The position numbers and the translations under genes were made by a program. From NCBI RefSeq assembly GCF_015910445.1, contig NZ_CP048882.1, forward strand, positions 2,852,001 to 2,916,000: a stretch of 64,000 bases of DNA, written 5' to 3'. Below the pieces are notes generated by a model. That model saw only the letters and a list, made by a program, of their open reading frames with translations. It had not been told where the DNA came from and ran no database searches. Each line of letters starts with the position of its first letter. The stretch's first letter is position 1. The DNA is from Streptomyces bathyalis. GTDB taxonomy: Bacteria > Actinomycetota > Actinomycetes > Streptomycetales > Streptomycetaceae. Shown here in pieces: positions 36,028-44,347 of this stretch.

Positions 36028-37395
36028 TCACTTGGCAGCGGCGTCGGCGGCCTTGATCAGGCCCTCCTTCGTCACGGCGCCCACGTAGACCTTTCCGTCG
36101 TCCGTCATCAGGGCGTTGACGAGCCGGGTGTGGAAGATCCGTCCGGTGCCGAAGTCGCCCTTGGCCTTCTCGGTGAAGCTGTCGAGAAGCCCGTCGGCCT
36201 GCGGCGACTTGCCGTCCTCGCCGCGGGGTGCCGGGGCGCCGGGCATGCCGCTCGCCCCGCCCTTCCCCATGTCGATCTCGGCGACGGAGCCCCAGCCCTT
36301 GCCGAGCGTCTTCAGTCCGGAGAGGCCGAGCCCCTCGCCCTTCTCGAAGTCCTTGAACTTCTCGCCCTTGCCGTGCTTCTGCAGCTTGTCGAACCTCTCG
36401 GCGGCTCCCGGCCTGCCCGGGTGCTCGCGCGGTGGCCTTCCGTGCGGCGCCTCGGTGACGTCGGTGCCCTTCGGCGGCTTGAATTCGAAGGTTCCGGCGT
36501 CCGGCTTGCCGAAGTCGACCTTGGTGTACCGCACATCGACGACCGGTTCGCCACCGCCCTTCGGGGCGAGGGTGAATGTCAGTGGTGTGCCGTTCTCCGC
36601 ATCGACCGCGATCCGGATGGAGTCGACGGTCGAGTGCTGGGCACCCTTCGGCTTGATCACCAGCTGGTACGCGTCACGGCCGGCCACCTGCGCCGTGCCG
36701 TCGACGGTCACGGAGGTGGAGTCGTCCGCCGCCTTCAGCGCCTGTTTGGCCGCCTCCTGCGGTGTGACGTCGCCGATCCCGCCACCGCCCGGCATCCCGC
36801 CGTGGCCCTTGCCGTGCTTGCCGTGCTTGCCGTGCTTGCCGTGCTTGCCGTGCTTGCCCGCGGCGCCCTCCGGTGCCTTCGCGTGGAAGGCGGAGTCGGA
36901 ACCGCTGTCGTACGTCCACACCTCGTCGCCGTTGTGGATGAAGCTGTACTCGGACGCGTCCTCGACGAGGGAGACGCGCTGCTTGTCCGGGCCGTCAGCG
37001 GCGACGCGGAGGGTGTGCTCGCCGGAAGCAAGCTCCATCAGCTTCTCCTGGGGTTCGGCCACCCCGCCCTTGCCGCCGTGCTCGCCGCGCTCGCCGTCAC
37101 CGTGCGGGCCGCCGCCGAACAGGCCGCCCTGCTTCCCGCTCCCGTCGGCGGCGCCGGGCAGCTCGGGCAGGCCCAGGTCGGTGCTGATCTTCACGGTGCC
37201 CGACATGTGCTGGGTGTCGGACGCGGCCATCTTCGCCACCAGCTCCTCCGCCGAGATCTTCGGCAGATCGGGGGCACCGACGTCCGCGAGCGCCGGGACG
37301 AGTCCGATGGTCACCGCGGCGATTCCCGCGACACCGACCGGTATCCCGTACCGGACGGCCTTCCTGCCGGATGTCCTCGGTTGGATCTGTGCCAT
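36028..37395 (-). CDS. LolA-like outer lipoprotein-sorting domain protein with His-rich repeat
   Basis: Protein of 455 aa with an uncleaved or Sec N-terminal signal (RKAVRYGIPVGVAGIAAVTI). The body resembles the LolA/DUF2092 fold seen in monoderm exported proteins: SYSFIHNGDEVWTYDSGSD, DAYQLVIKPKG, VDSIRIAVDAENGTPLTFTL. Between the first and second parts, at about residue 180, lies GKH repeated five times followed by GKGHGGMPGGGG, a possible metal-binding run. Another basic Gly/Lys-rich stretch is near residue 340. The ATG at 37395 has GGAGGTAGGG; the frame extends upstream only into repeats. Role unknown, possibly envelope lipid or metal handling. Confidence 0.8.
   Translation of the reverse strand: MAQIQPRTSGRKAVRYGIPVGVAGIAAVTIGLVPALADVGAPDLPKISAEELVAKMAASDTQHMSGTVKISTDLGLPELPGAADGSGKQGGLFGGGPHGDGERGEHGGKGGVAEPQEKLMELASGEHTLRVAADGPDKQRVSLVEDASEYSFIHNGDEVWTYDSGSDSAFHAKAPEGAAGKHGKHGKHGKHGKHGKGHGGMPGGGGIGDVTPQEAAKQALKAADDSTSVTVDGTAQVAGRDAYQLVIKPKGAQHSTVDSIRIAVDAENGTPLTFTLAPKGGGEPVVDVRYTKVDFGKPDAGTFEFKPPKGTDVTEAPHGRPPREHPGRPGAAERFDKLQKHGKGEKFKDFEKGEGLGLSGLKTLGKGWGSVAEIDMGKGGASGMPGAPAPRGEDGKSPQADGLLDSFTEKAKGDFGTGRIFHTRLVNALMTDDGKVYVGAVTKEGLIKAADAAAK
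36810..36862. repeat. 9-bp tandem repeat coding for GKH units
   Basis: CTTGCCGTG repeated about five times without interruption, encoding successive Gly-Lys-His on the minus strand. Perfect short repeats like this are prone to copy-number change. Confidence 0.9.
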
Positions 37396-37450
37396 GTCGT
37401 GCCCTACCTCCGGGTCGGTGGCCGGTTCTGTACGTGCACTCGTCCGTCCC

Positions 37451-37523
37451 CTGCCTTCGGCGGGGAGACCCCACGCCTGCCTTCGGCGGGGAGACCCCAC
37501 GCCTGCCTTCGGCGGGGAGACCC
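37451..37523. repeat. 26-bp tandem repeat, nearly three copies
   Basis: Copies at 37451-37476 and 37477-37502 are identical; the third (37503-37523) is cut short and changes at its end. Each contains CTTCGGCGGGG and the self-complementary GGGGAGACCCC. It lies in the leader of the LolA-like gene on the minus strand. Confidence 0.88.
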
Positions 37524-37815
37524 ACTCCCGCTCGGCCATTGTCCCCGAATTCCACGGGAACGTGCGGGGTGGAGTCTCAATGGCACCAAACCGGTGAGCG
37601 TTTGGCGTCCGCCCGAAGAGGCAAGTCCGCGTACTCCTGCGGGTGGAGAGGCGGCGGCGCATGTCCCCCGTGCGGAGGCCGCCGATGGGGGCCATCCCTG
37701 AATCGTTCAGGCGCCCCGCGGTGCATGGCCGACCGGTGTGCGGACCCGAACGCCGCAGGTGACGCGGGCTTTGCGCAGAGGTTGACGCGGAGTCGTACGC
37801 GGGTGGGGCGGACCC

Positions 37816-38829
37816 TCAGGCGGCGCGGTGCACGACGGCGTCGCACAGCTGCGAAAGCGCCGCCTTGGCCGCGCAGTCGGGCAGCGGCATCAGCGTCTCG
37901 CGCGCCTCGTTCGCGTAGCGGATGGTGTCCTGACGGGCCTGCTCCAGGGCGGGGTGCGCCCGCAGTCCCGTGAGGGCCTCGGCGTGACGGGCGTCGTCCG
38001 TCAGATCGCCTCCGAGCAGTTCGAGCAGCGCCCGGTCCTCGGGCGTGGCCTCCGGGGAGGCGGCACGTGCCTGGAGATGCAGCACCGGGAGGGTGGGGAT
38101 GCCCTCGCGCAGGTCGGTGCCGGGCGTCTTGCCGGACTCGTGGGAGTCGCTCGCGATGTCGAGTACGTCGTCCGCGAGTTGGAAGGCGGTGCCGATCCGC
38201 TCCCCGTACTGGGTGAGGATGGACACGACGCTCTCTTCCGCCCCGGCCATCAGCGCCCCGAAGCGTCCGGCAACCGCGATCAGCGAGCCCGTCTTGCCCG
38301 CGATGACGTCCAGATAGTGCTGCACCGGGTCGCGGCCCTCGCCGGGACCGGCGGTCTCCATGATCTGCCCGGTGACCAGCCGCTCGAACGCCTCCGCCTG
38401 GATGCGGACGGCCTCGGGACCGAGGTCGGCGAGGATGTGGGAGGCGCGGGCGAAGAGATAGTCACCGGTGAGCACCGCCACCGAGTTGGTCCAGTTGACG
38501 TTGGCGCTGGGGACTCCGCGCCTCACGTCCGCCTCGTCCATCACGTCGTCGTGGTAGAGCGTCGCCAGGTGCGTCAGCTCCACCACGACGGCCGAGGGCA
38601 CCACGCCGGGCGCGTGCGGGTCGCCGAACTGTGCGCCGAGCATCACCAGAAGAGGCCGGAAGCGTTTCCCGCCGGCGCGAACCAGGTGCTGCGCGGCGCC
38701 CGTTATGAACGGGACGTCGCTCTTCGTGGCCTCGAAGAGGCCTTCTTCGACAGCAGCCAACCCCGCCTGGACATCGGCTTCGAGAGCCTTGTCCCGCACG
38801 GTCAGTCCGAAGGGCCCGACTTCGGTCAC
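37816..38829 (-). CDS. Long-chain polyprenyl diphosphate synthase
   Basis: All-trans prenyl transferase of 337 aa. First Asp-rich motif DDVMD at 94-98, second DDVLD at 220-224, with GGKRFRPLL near 54 and the GTAFQLADDV region. The residues before the first motif (THLATLYHDD) lack the bulky Phe/Tyr of short-chain enzymes at several positions, consistent with a long product such as the octaprenyl or nonaprenyl tail of menaquinone. The GTG at 38829 is preferred because AGGAG lies eight bases upstream; ATG at 38850 is an alternative. Its location near complex I genes fits a quinone role. Confidence 0.9.
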   Translation of the reverse strand: MTEVGPFGLTVRDKALEADVQAGLAAVEEGLFEATKSDVPFITGAAQHLVRAGGKRFRPLLVMLGAQFGDPHAPGVVPSAVVVELTHLATLYHDDVMDEADVRRGVPSANVNWTNSVAVLTGDYLFARASHILADLGPEAVRIQAEAFERLVTGQIMETAGPGEGRDPVQHYLDVIAGKTGSLIAVAGRFGALMAGAEESVVSILTQYGERIGTAFQLADDVLDIASDSHESGKTPGTDLREGIPTLPVLHLQARAASPEATPEDRALLELLGGDLTDDARHAEALTGLRAHPALEQARQDTIRYANEARETLMPLPDCAAKAALSQLCDAVVHRAA

Positions 38830-39158
38830 GAGGGGGTCTCCTGTCTGCATACGACGAAGGAGCGAACACGGGGAACGCTCACTGCTTTCACTTTCGGGTC
38901 GTCGCCATCACGGGCAGCGTATCCGGTCGCGTGTCGATCTCCGTGGGCGCGTATGCCCTCACGCACATGGGCCCCGCAGCGGGGCGTCCCGGGCCGTGCG
39001 CTGCGCCGTTCTCCCCGGTCCGCCGCTCGCATTCGCACCGCGTCCCGCCGGGCCCTCGCCGCCCTCTGCCGTACGGGAGCCCTTGCGCGAACGGCCCGCC
39101 GCGGTGCCCGTACGCTGAGCTCGCCCGTGACCGGCGACGATCTCGAAGGCGAGGCACC

Positions 39159-40385
39159 GTGACAGACGCAAGACCGCTGGACCTGCCCGAGGGCGACCCC
39201 TTCGGCCCGGACAACCTCCCGTACGGCGTGTGCACCACCCCCGAAGACCCCGGCCGGCCGCACATAGTCGTGCGCTACGGCGACCACGTGCTGGACGCGG
39301 GCGGTGCCGCGGCGGCCTTCGGCTCGGCGCACGCGGATCTCCTGCGGCAGCCGCTGCTGGGGCCCCTGATGGCGGCGGGACGTCCCGTGTGGCAGGCGGT
39401 GCGCGGGGAGCTGCGCGAGTGGCTGACCGCGCCCGGGCACCGGGAGACCGCGAGCCGGTTCCTGCGGCCCCTGGCGGACGTGACGATGCGTCTGCCCTTC
39501 GAGGTCTCCGACTACGTCGACTTCTACGCCAGTGAGCACCACGCCACGAACGTCGGAAAGATCTTCCGGCCCGACAGCGCCGCGCTGCCGGCCAATTGGA
39601 AGCACCTGCCCATCGGCTACCACGGCCGCGCGGGCACCGTCGTCGTCTCCGGCACACCTGTCGTGCGGCCCAAGGGCCAGCGCAAGCCGCCCACCGAGAA
39701 CGCGCCGGTCTTCGGCGCCTCGCGGCGGCTCGACATCGAGGCCGAGGTCGGCTTCGTCGTCGGCACCCCATCCGCGCACACCGACAGCGTGCCGCTCTCC
39801 GGCTTCCGCGACCACGTCTTCGGCGTGACGCTCCTCAACGACTGGTCGGCGCGCGACATCCAGGGCTGGGAGTACGTGCCGCTCGGCCCCTTCCTCGGCA
39901 AGTCCTTCGCGACGTCCGTCTCCGCGTGGATCACTCCGCTCGACGCCCTGGACGCCGCCCGCACCGCGCCGCCCGCCCGCGACGTGCCGCTGCTGCCCTA
40001 CCTGGACGACTCGGCCGAGCCGGAGCCCGGCGGCATCGATCTGCGCATCACCGTGAGCATCAACGGTCACGCGGTCTCCGAGCCGCCGTTCTCCGCGATG
40101 TACTGGACCGCCGCGCAGCAGCTCGCGCACATGACCGTGAACGGAGCCTCGCTGCGCACGGGCGACCTCTACGCCTCCGGCACCGTGAGCGGGCCGGAGC
40201 GCTCGCAGCGCGGCTGCCTGCTGGAGCTGACGTGGGGCGGCAAGGAACCCCTCGAACTGCCCGACGGGAGCCGGGGGTTCCTGGAGGACGGGGACGAGGT
40301 GACGCTCTCCGCATGGGCGCCGGGACCCGGCGGCAGCCGCATCGGGCTGGGCGAGGTCACCGGCACGGTGCGTCCCGCGCGGTAG
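39159..40385 (+). CDS. Fumarylacetoacetase
   Basis: Hydrolase of 408 aa that cleaves fumarylacetoacetate to fumarate and acetoacetate, the last step of tyrosine breakdown. The SH3-like N-domain covers about residues 1-110. The catalytic domain has DFYASEHHATNVGKIFRP, LPIGYHGRAGTVVVSG, RRLDIEAEVGFVVG and NDWSARDIQGWEYVPLGPFLGKSF, all hallmarks of the eukaryote-like FahA type. The GTG at 39159 has GAAGGCGAGG; the open frame reaches further upstream without a family match. No other tyrosine catabolic gene is adjacent. Confidence 0.93.
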   Translation: MTDARPLDLPEGDPFGPDNLPYGVCTTPEDPGRPHIVVRYGDHVLDAGGAAAAFGSAHADLLRQPLLGPLMAAGRPVWQAVRGELREWLTAPGHRETASRFLRPLADVTMRLPFEVSDYVDFYASEHHATNVGKIFRPDSAALPANWKHLPIGYHGRAGTVVVSGTPVVRPKGQRKPPTENAPVFGASRRLDIEAEVGFVVGTPSAHTDSVPLSGFRDHVFGVTLLNDWSARDIQGWEYVPLGPFLGKSFATSVSAWITPLDALDAARTAPPARDVPLLPYLDDSAEPEPGGIDLRITVSINGHAVSEPPFSAMYWTAAQQLAHMTVNGASLRTGDLYASGTVSGPERSQRGCLLELTWGGKEPLELPDGSRGFLEDGDEVTLSAWAPGPGGSRIGLGEVTGTVRPAR

Positions 40386-40395
40386 GGGCCCGGGA

Positions 40396-40421
40396 CGTGC
40401 CGGGGTTCCGCCCCCGGCACG
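40396..40421. terminator. Bidirectional hairpin terminator
   Basis: A perfect 10-bp stem (CGTGCCGGGG with its complement at 40412-40421) and a six-base loop between the convergent fumarylacetoacetase and FadR-type genes. Confidence 0.8.
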
Positions 40422-40451
40422 CCCTGCCTGCTGTCCGAACGTCGCGGGGCC

Positions 40452-41228
40452 TCAGCCCAGGGGCCCTCCGGGCGTCTCCCGTACCGCATCGAGTCGTTCG
40501 CGCACCCACGTCTCCACGTCGTTGACGTGGCGGCTCGCCGCCGCGAAGGCGCCGAGGCTGTCACGGGCGCGCAGCGCGGCATGGATGTCCATGTGCTGCT
40601 GATGAGTCCAGGCGAGCACGTCGGACTTGACCAGGGCCCGCCAAGTGCGGGCCCTGGCCGTCCTGTTGCTGACGGAGGAGACCAGCGACTGAAGGGTGCG
40701 GTTGCCCGTCGCAGCGACGATGTCGGCGTGGAACGCCAGGTCCTCGCGGACGAGTTCGCGAGGATCCTGCATCGTTCGCATGCGCTCGATGCGCTCCAGC
40801 AGCCCGTCGAGCGCTGCGTCGTCGATGCGGGTCGCGGCGATGGCGGTGGCGCCGGGCTCCAGCACCTTGCGGCACTCGAGCATCTCGTCCAGGGCGGTGT
40901 CCTGGGCGAGATCGAGGAAGCTGCCGATGGCGCTCATGAGCCGTTCGGGACGCAGGTCGGTGACGAACGTGCCGTCGCCGCGCCGCACTTCGAGGACTCC
41001 GGCCATGGCCAGCGCCCGCACGGCCTCGCGCAGCGAGGGACGGGACAGCTCCAGTTCACCGGCGAGCACCGACTCGGGAGGCAGCCTGTGCCCGGGGGCG
41101 AACTCTCCGCTGCCGATGCGCTGTTTCAGGCGGCTGATCGCCACGTCCACGACGCTGCCGACACCGTTCGCACCCGGGTCGCCGGCTCCGCTCGTCTCGC
41201 CGTCCTCGCCGGCTCTGTCGGAAGTCAT
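40452..41228 (-). CDS. GntR-family regulator, FadR subfamily
   Basis: Protein of 258 aa. Winged helix-turn-helix at about residues 28-95: LPPESVLAGELELSRPSLREAVRALAMAGVLEVRRGDGTFV. An all-helical FCD ligand domain follows, with metal-binding Asp/His candidates in EDLAFHADIVAATGN and the later histidines near HMDIHAAL and SRHVNDVE. It starts six bases after the fuconate dehydratase gene, and the pair is co-directional, so it probably senses the sugar acid or an intermediate. Paired TCAGATGTCTC repeats in the divergent promoter region are likely binding sites. The longer upstream frame is a shadow. Confidence 0.92.
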   Translation of the reverse strand: MTSDRAGEDGETSGAGDPGANGVGSVVDVAISRLKQRIGSGEFAPGHRLPPESVLAGELELSRPSLREAVRALAMAGVLEVRRGDGTFVTDLRPERLMSAIGSFLDLAQDTALDEMLECRKVLEPGATAIAATRIDDAALDGLLERIERMRTMQDPRELVREDLAFHADIVAATGNRTLQSLVSSVSNRTARARTWRALVKSDVLAWTHQQHMDIHAALRARDSLGAFAAASRHVNDVETWVRERLDAVRETPGGPLG

Positions 41229-41233
41229 GCCGG

Positions 41234-42586
41234 TCAGGATGTCACCGGGGCCGCGTCGTCGCTCCACACCGGCCCGTCCGGGAAGCGGTGGGCCTCCAGC
41301 GTCTCGCGGCGGATCTGGGCGCTGTAGCCGGGGGCTTCGGGCACGCGGTAGCGGGAGCCCTCGACCCGTACCGGGTCGTGGAAGTGCTCGTGCAGGTGGT
41401 CGACGTACTCGACGACGCGGTCCTCCATGGAGCCGCTGACCGCCACGTAGTCGAAGACCGAGAGGTGCTGCACCAGTTCGCACAGGCCGACACCGCCGGC
41501 GTGCGGACACACAGGCACGCCGTGCGCCGCGGCCAGCAGGAGGGCGGCGACCGCCTCGTTGACGCCGCCGAGCCGGCACGCGTCGATCTGGCAGATGCCG
41601 ATCGCCTCCGCTTGGAGGAACTGCTTGAACATCACGGCGTTGTGGGCGTGTTCGCCGGTGGCGACGTGGACGGGGGCGATGCGGCACTGGATGGCGGCGT
41701 GGCCGAGCACGTCGTCCGGGCTGGTCGGCTCCTCGAACCACCAGATGTCGAACTCCTTGAGCGCGTCGGCCCATTCGATCGCCTCGTCGACGCCGAGCGT
41801 CTGGTTCGCGTCGATCATCAGACGGCGGTCGGGCCCGATGATCTCGCGGGCGATGCGGCAGCGGCGAACGTCGTCGTCGATGTTCGCGCCGACCTTCAGC
41901 TTGACCGAGTCCCAGCCCTGCTCGACGGCCTCGCGGCACAGCCGCGCCAGCTTCTCGTCGTCGTAGCCGAGCCAGCCCGCGCTGGTGGTGTAGGCGGGGT
42001 AGCCGTGCTCGCGGACGTACGCCTCGCGCTCGGCCCGGCCGGGCACCCTGGACTCCAGCAGCTCCAGGGCCGCCTCCGGTGTGAGCGCGTCCTTGAGGTA
42101 ACGCCAGTCGACGAGGTCGACGATCTGGCGCGGGGTGAAGTCGGCCAGCAGCTTCCACACGGGCTTGCCGGCACGCTTAGCCGCCAGGTCCCAGGCCGCG
42201 TTGATGACCGCGGCCGCCCCGAGGTGGATGGCGCCCTTGTCGGGGCCGAGCCAGCGCAGCTGGCTGTCGCCGAGGAGGTGACGCGAGAAGCCGCCGAGGT
42301 CGCCCGTGATCTCGTCGACGGACATGCCGACGGCGCGCCGGCCGATCGCCTCGGCGGCGCCGACCGCCAGATCGGTTCCCCGGCCGATGGTGAAGGTGAA
42401 ACCGTGCCCCTCGGACACCTGCGGGCCCGCGTCGTCCGCCGTTCCGTCTCCGTCGTCACCGACGTGCAGGATCACGTACGCGGCGGAGTAGTCGGGCGCC
42501 TCGTTCATGGCGTCGGAGCCGTCGAGGGCTCGCGAGGTCGGGAAGCGGACGTCGATCGTCTCGACGTCGACGATGCGGGCGGTCAT
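41234..42586 (-). CDS. L-fuconate dehydratase-type enolase superfamily enzyme
   Basis: Protein of 450 aa that dehydrates a six-carbon aldonic acid to the 2-keto-3-deoxy acid. The barrel carries Lys229-x-Lys231 (KLKVG), metal ligands Asp259 (MIDAN), Glu285 or 286 (FEEPTSP), then GEHAHN and His362 ([10 protein letters not shown]). The fuconate-type N-terminus has [20 protein letters not shown] and [15 protein letters not shown]. The ATG at 42586 has AGGAG nine bases upstream; an in-frame GTG at 42592 is too close to it. Fuconate is the best guess from full-length resemblance; galactonate-like acids are possible. Confidence 0.88.
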   Translation of the reverse strand: MTARIVDVETIDVRFPTSRALDGSDAMNEAPDYSAAYVILHVGDDGDGTADDAGPQVSEGHGFTFTIGRGTDLAVGAAEAIGRRAVGMSVDEITGDLGGFSRHLLGDSQLRWLGPDKGAIHLGAAAVINAAWDLAAKRAGKPVWKLLADFTPRQIVDLVDWRYLKDALTPEAALELLESRVPGRAEREAYVREHGYPAYTTSAGWLGYDDEKLARLCREAVEQGWDSVKLKVGANIDDDVRRCRIAREIIGPDRRLMIDANQTLGVDEAIEWADALKEFDIWWFEEPTSPDDVLGHAAIQCRIAPVHVATGEHAHNAVMFKQFLQAEAIGICQIDACRLGGVNEAVAALLLAAAHGVPVCPHAGGVGLCELVQHLSVFDYVAVSGSMEDRVVEYVDHLHEHFHDPVRVEGSRYRVPEAPGYSAQIRRETLEAHRFPDGPVWSDDAAPVTS

Positions 42587-42749
42587 CGGCACTCACTCCT
42601 GAAACGTGCGAGAGGGCGGCGAAGGGCTGCGGGGTCCCTGGGGGTCCCCCCCGGGCCGCGAGGCCCAGGGCGACGGTGCCCGCGGGGGACGAGGTGATCA
42701 CCCGAAGGCGCCCACGGGGCACACCGAGACCAGGACACGACCCAAGATG

Positions 42750-42760
42750 TCAGATGTCTC
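42750..42760. promoter_or_regulatory. Operator-like repeat TCAGATGTCTC, distal copy
   Basis: One of two identical 11-bp sequences in the 366-base divergent region between the dehydratase and the MFS gene. This copy is 164 bases upstream of the dehydratase start and overlaps a GATGTCAGATGTC direct repeat. Confidence 0.5.
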
Positions 42761-42819
42761 GCCTCGCCGCCAGACCTCCCCCCGACCTTCCCGGGACATA
42801 AGGCCAGATGAACAAACCC

Positions 42820-42848
42820 TTGTCAGGGTTCGACGTGGAAGCTACCTT
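42820..42848 (+). promoter_or_regulatory. Probable promoter of the MFS-FAH operon
   Basis: TTGTCA (42820-42825), 17-base spacer, TACCTT (42843-42848). Transcription would start near 42855, exactly where the second TCAGATGTCTC copy begins, which is ideal for repression. Confidence 0.5.
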
Positions 42849-42855
42849 CCAGCGG

Positions 42856-42866
42856 TCAGATGTCTC
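42856..42866. promoter_or_regulatory. Operator-like repeat TCAGATGTCTC, promoter-proximal copy
   Basis: Identical to 42750-42760. It covers the predicted transcription start of the MFS gene. The neighbouring FadR-type protein is the obvious candidate binder. Confidence 0.5.
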
Positions 42867-42952
42867 AGCGGTATCGGCTGTGTTTCCCACCCCCGCCACC
42901 GTTGCCCTCATCCGCGCGTCCACGCCTCCGCCGTCCCCATGGAGCCCCTTTG

Positions 42953-44347
42953 ATGAACGAGGCCCCAGCAGCCGAAGCCGTACGCCGCAAGGTGTCCCGG
43001 CGCCTGCTGCCCCCGCTCTTCGTGATGTTCGTGCTCAGCTTCCTCGACCGTACGAACGTCGCCCTCGTCAAGTCGCACCTCGCCACCGACGCCGGCATCG
43101 ACGCCGCCGCCTTCGGCCTCGGGGCCGGCATCTTCTTCGTCGGCTACGCGGTGCTGGGCATCCCGTCCAACCTGGTGCTCCACCGCTTCGGAGCCCGCCG
43201 CTGGCTCGCGCTGCTGATGCTCGTGTGGGGACTGCTCTCCTGTGCGATGGGGCTGGTGGACGGCCCCGCGAGCTTCTACGCTCTGCGGTTCCTGCTCGGT
43301 GCCGCGGAGGCCGGCTTCTTCCCGGGCGTGATCCTCTACATCACCTACTGGTTCCCGGCCGAGGACCGCGGCAAGGCCACCGGGATGTTCCAGTCGGCCG
43401 TCGCCTTCGCCAGCATCATCGGCAACCCCGTCGGCGGCTATCTGCTGGGTCTGCACGGTCTTGCCGGTCTGGAGGGCTGGAAGTGGATGTTCATCCTCGA
43501 AGGCGCACCCACGGTCGTCGTCGCGCTCGCCGTGCCCTGGCTGCTCACCGACCGTCCCGAACAGGCCCGTTGGCTCAGCGCCGCCGAGCGGAAGCTACTG
43601 GCCGACCGCATCGCCGCAGACGTCCCGGACGAGCGGCAGCGCGTCCCTGCGAAGGCCGGCAGCGTGCTCCGCGACAGCAAGGTGCTGCGGCTGATGTTCG
43701 TCTACTTCGCCATCCAGATCGGCGTCTACGGCGTGACGTTCTGGCTGCCCGCCCTCGTCGGCCGCATCGAGGGGCTCGGCGACCTGGGGATCGGCTTCGT
43801 GTCGGCGCTGCCCTGGGTGTTCGCGTTGCTCGGCGTCCTCGTCCTGCCGTGGATCTCGGACCGTACGGGCAACCGGCGCGGACCGCTGCGGCTCGCCCTG
43901 CTGCTGACCGTCGCCGGGCTGATCGGCGGTGTACTCCTGCCGCCGGTGCCCGCCGTGGCGGCCCTGTGCGTCGCGGCGTTCGGCTTCCTGGGCGCACAGC
44001 CGGTCTTCTGGACGGTGCCGCCCACGATCCTCTCCGGCGCGCAGATGGCCGGCACGATCGCCCTCATCTCCGGGTTCGGCAACCTCGGCGGCTTCCTGGG
44101 CCCGTACCTCATGGGCTCCATCGAGGAGGGCACCGGCTCCGGCGCGAACGGGCTGTACGCCATCGCCGCCGTGGTGACCGCCGGGGCCCTCGTCGTCACA
44201 GGTTTCCGCTGGGCGGGCACGCAGCGGCACTCCACCCCGGAAGGGCCGGGCGGCGCGCAGCCGGACCCGGCACGGCGGGCAGCAGCACACACCGGAACGC
44301 AACAGGCAGAAAGGAGCAGCGATGACACGCATCGTGCGATTCGCTGA
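42953..44347 (+). CDS. MFS transporter, anion:cation symporter family
   Basis: Sugar-acid importer of 464 aa with twelve predicted helices. LSFLDRTNVALVKSHLATD in helix one, FFVGYAVLGIPSNLVLHRFGARRWLALLMLVWG, and FLLGAAEAGFFPGVILYITYWFPAEDRGKATGMF are standard for the ACS/phthalate-permease group, which carries hexuronates, galactonate and related anions. ATG 42953 follows GGAG nine bases upstream. The gene overlaps the FAH-family gene by 26 bases. In this cluster it most likely brings in L-fuconate or a related acid. Confidence 0.9.
   Translation: MNEAPAAEAVRRKVSRRLLPPLFVMFVLSFLDRTNVALVKSHLATDAGIDAAAFGLGAGIFFVGYAVLGIPSNLVLHRFGARRWLALLMLVWGLLSCAMGLVDGPASFYALRFLLGAAEAGFFPGVILYITYWFPAEDRGKATGMFQSAVAFASIIGNPVGGYLLGLHGLAGLEGWKWMFILEGAPTVVVALAVPWLLTDRPEQARWLSAAERKLLADRIAADVPDERQRVPAKAGSVLRDSKVLRLMFVYFAIQIGVYGVTFWLPALVGRIEGLGDLGIGFVSALPWVFALLGVLVLPWISDRTGNRRGPLRLALLLTVAGLIGGVLLPPVPAVAALCVAAFGFLGAQPVFWTVPPTILSGAQMAGTIALISGFGNLGGFLGPYLMGSIEEGTGSGANGLYAIAAVVTAGALVVTGFRWAGTQRHSTPEGPGGAQPDPARRAAAHTGTQQAERSSDDTHRAIR

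Noticed and set aside
36810..36862. Short regular repeats suggesting a CRISPR-like array
   Set aside because: Units are 9 bp, contiguous, without spacers, and translate in frame to GKH; this is a coding tandem repeat. The other repeats in the window are also tandem without spacers.
40452..42158. 568-aa frame that might suggest a regulator fused to another domain
   Set aside because: The leader is an out-of-frame reading of the fuconate dehydratase gene; a clean ATG at 41228 gives a normal FadR-type protein.
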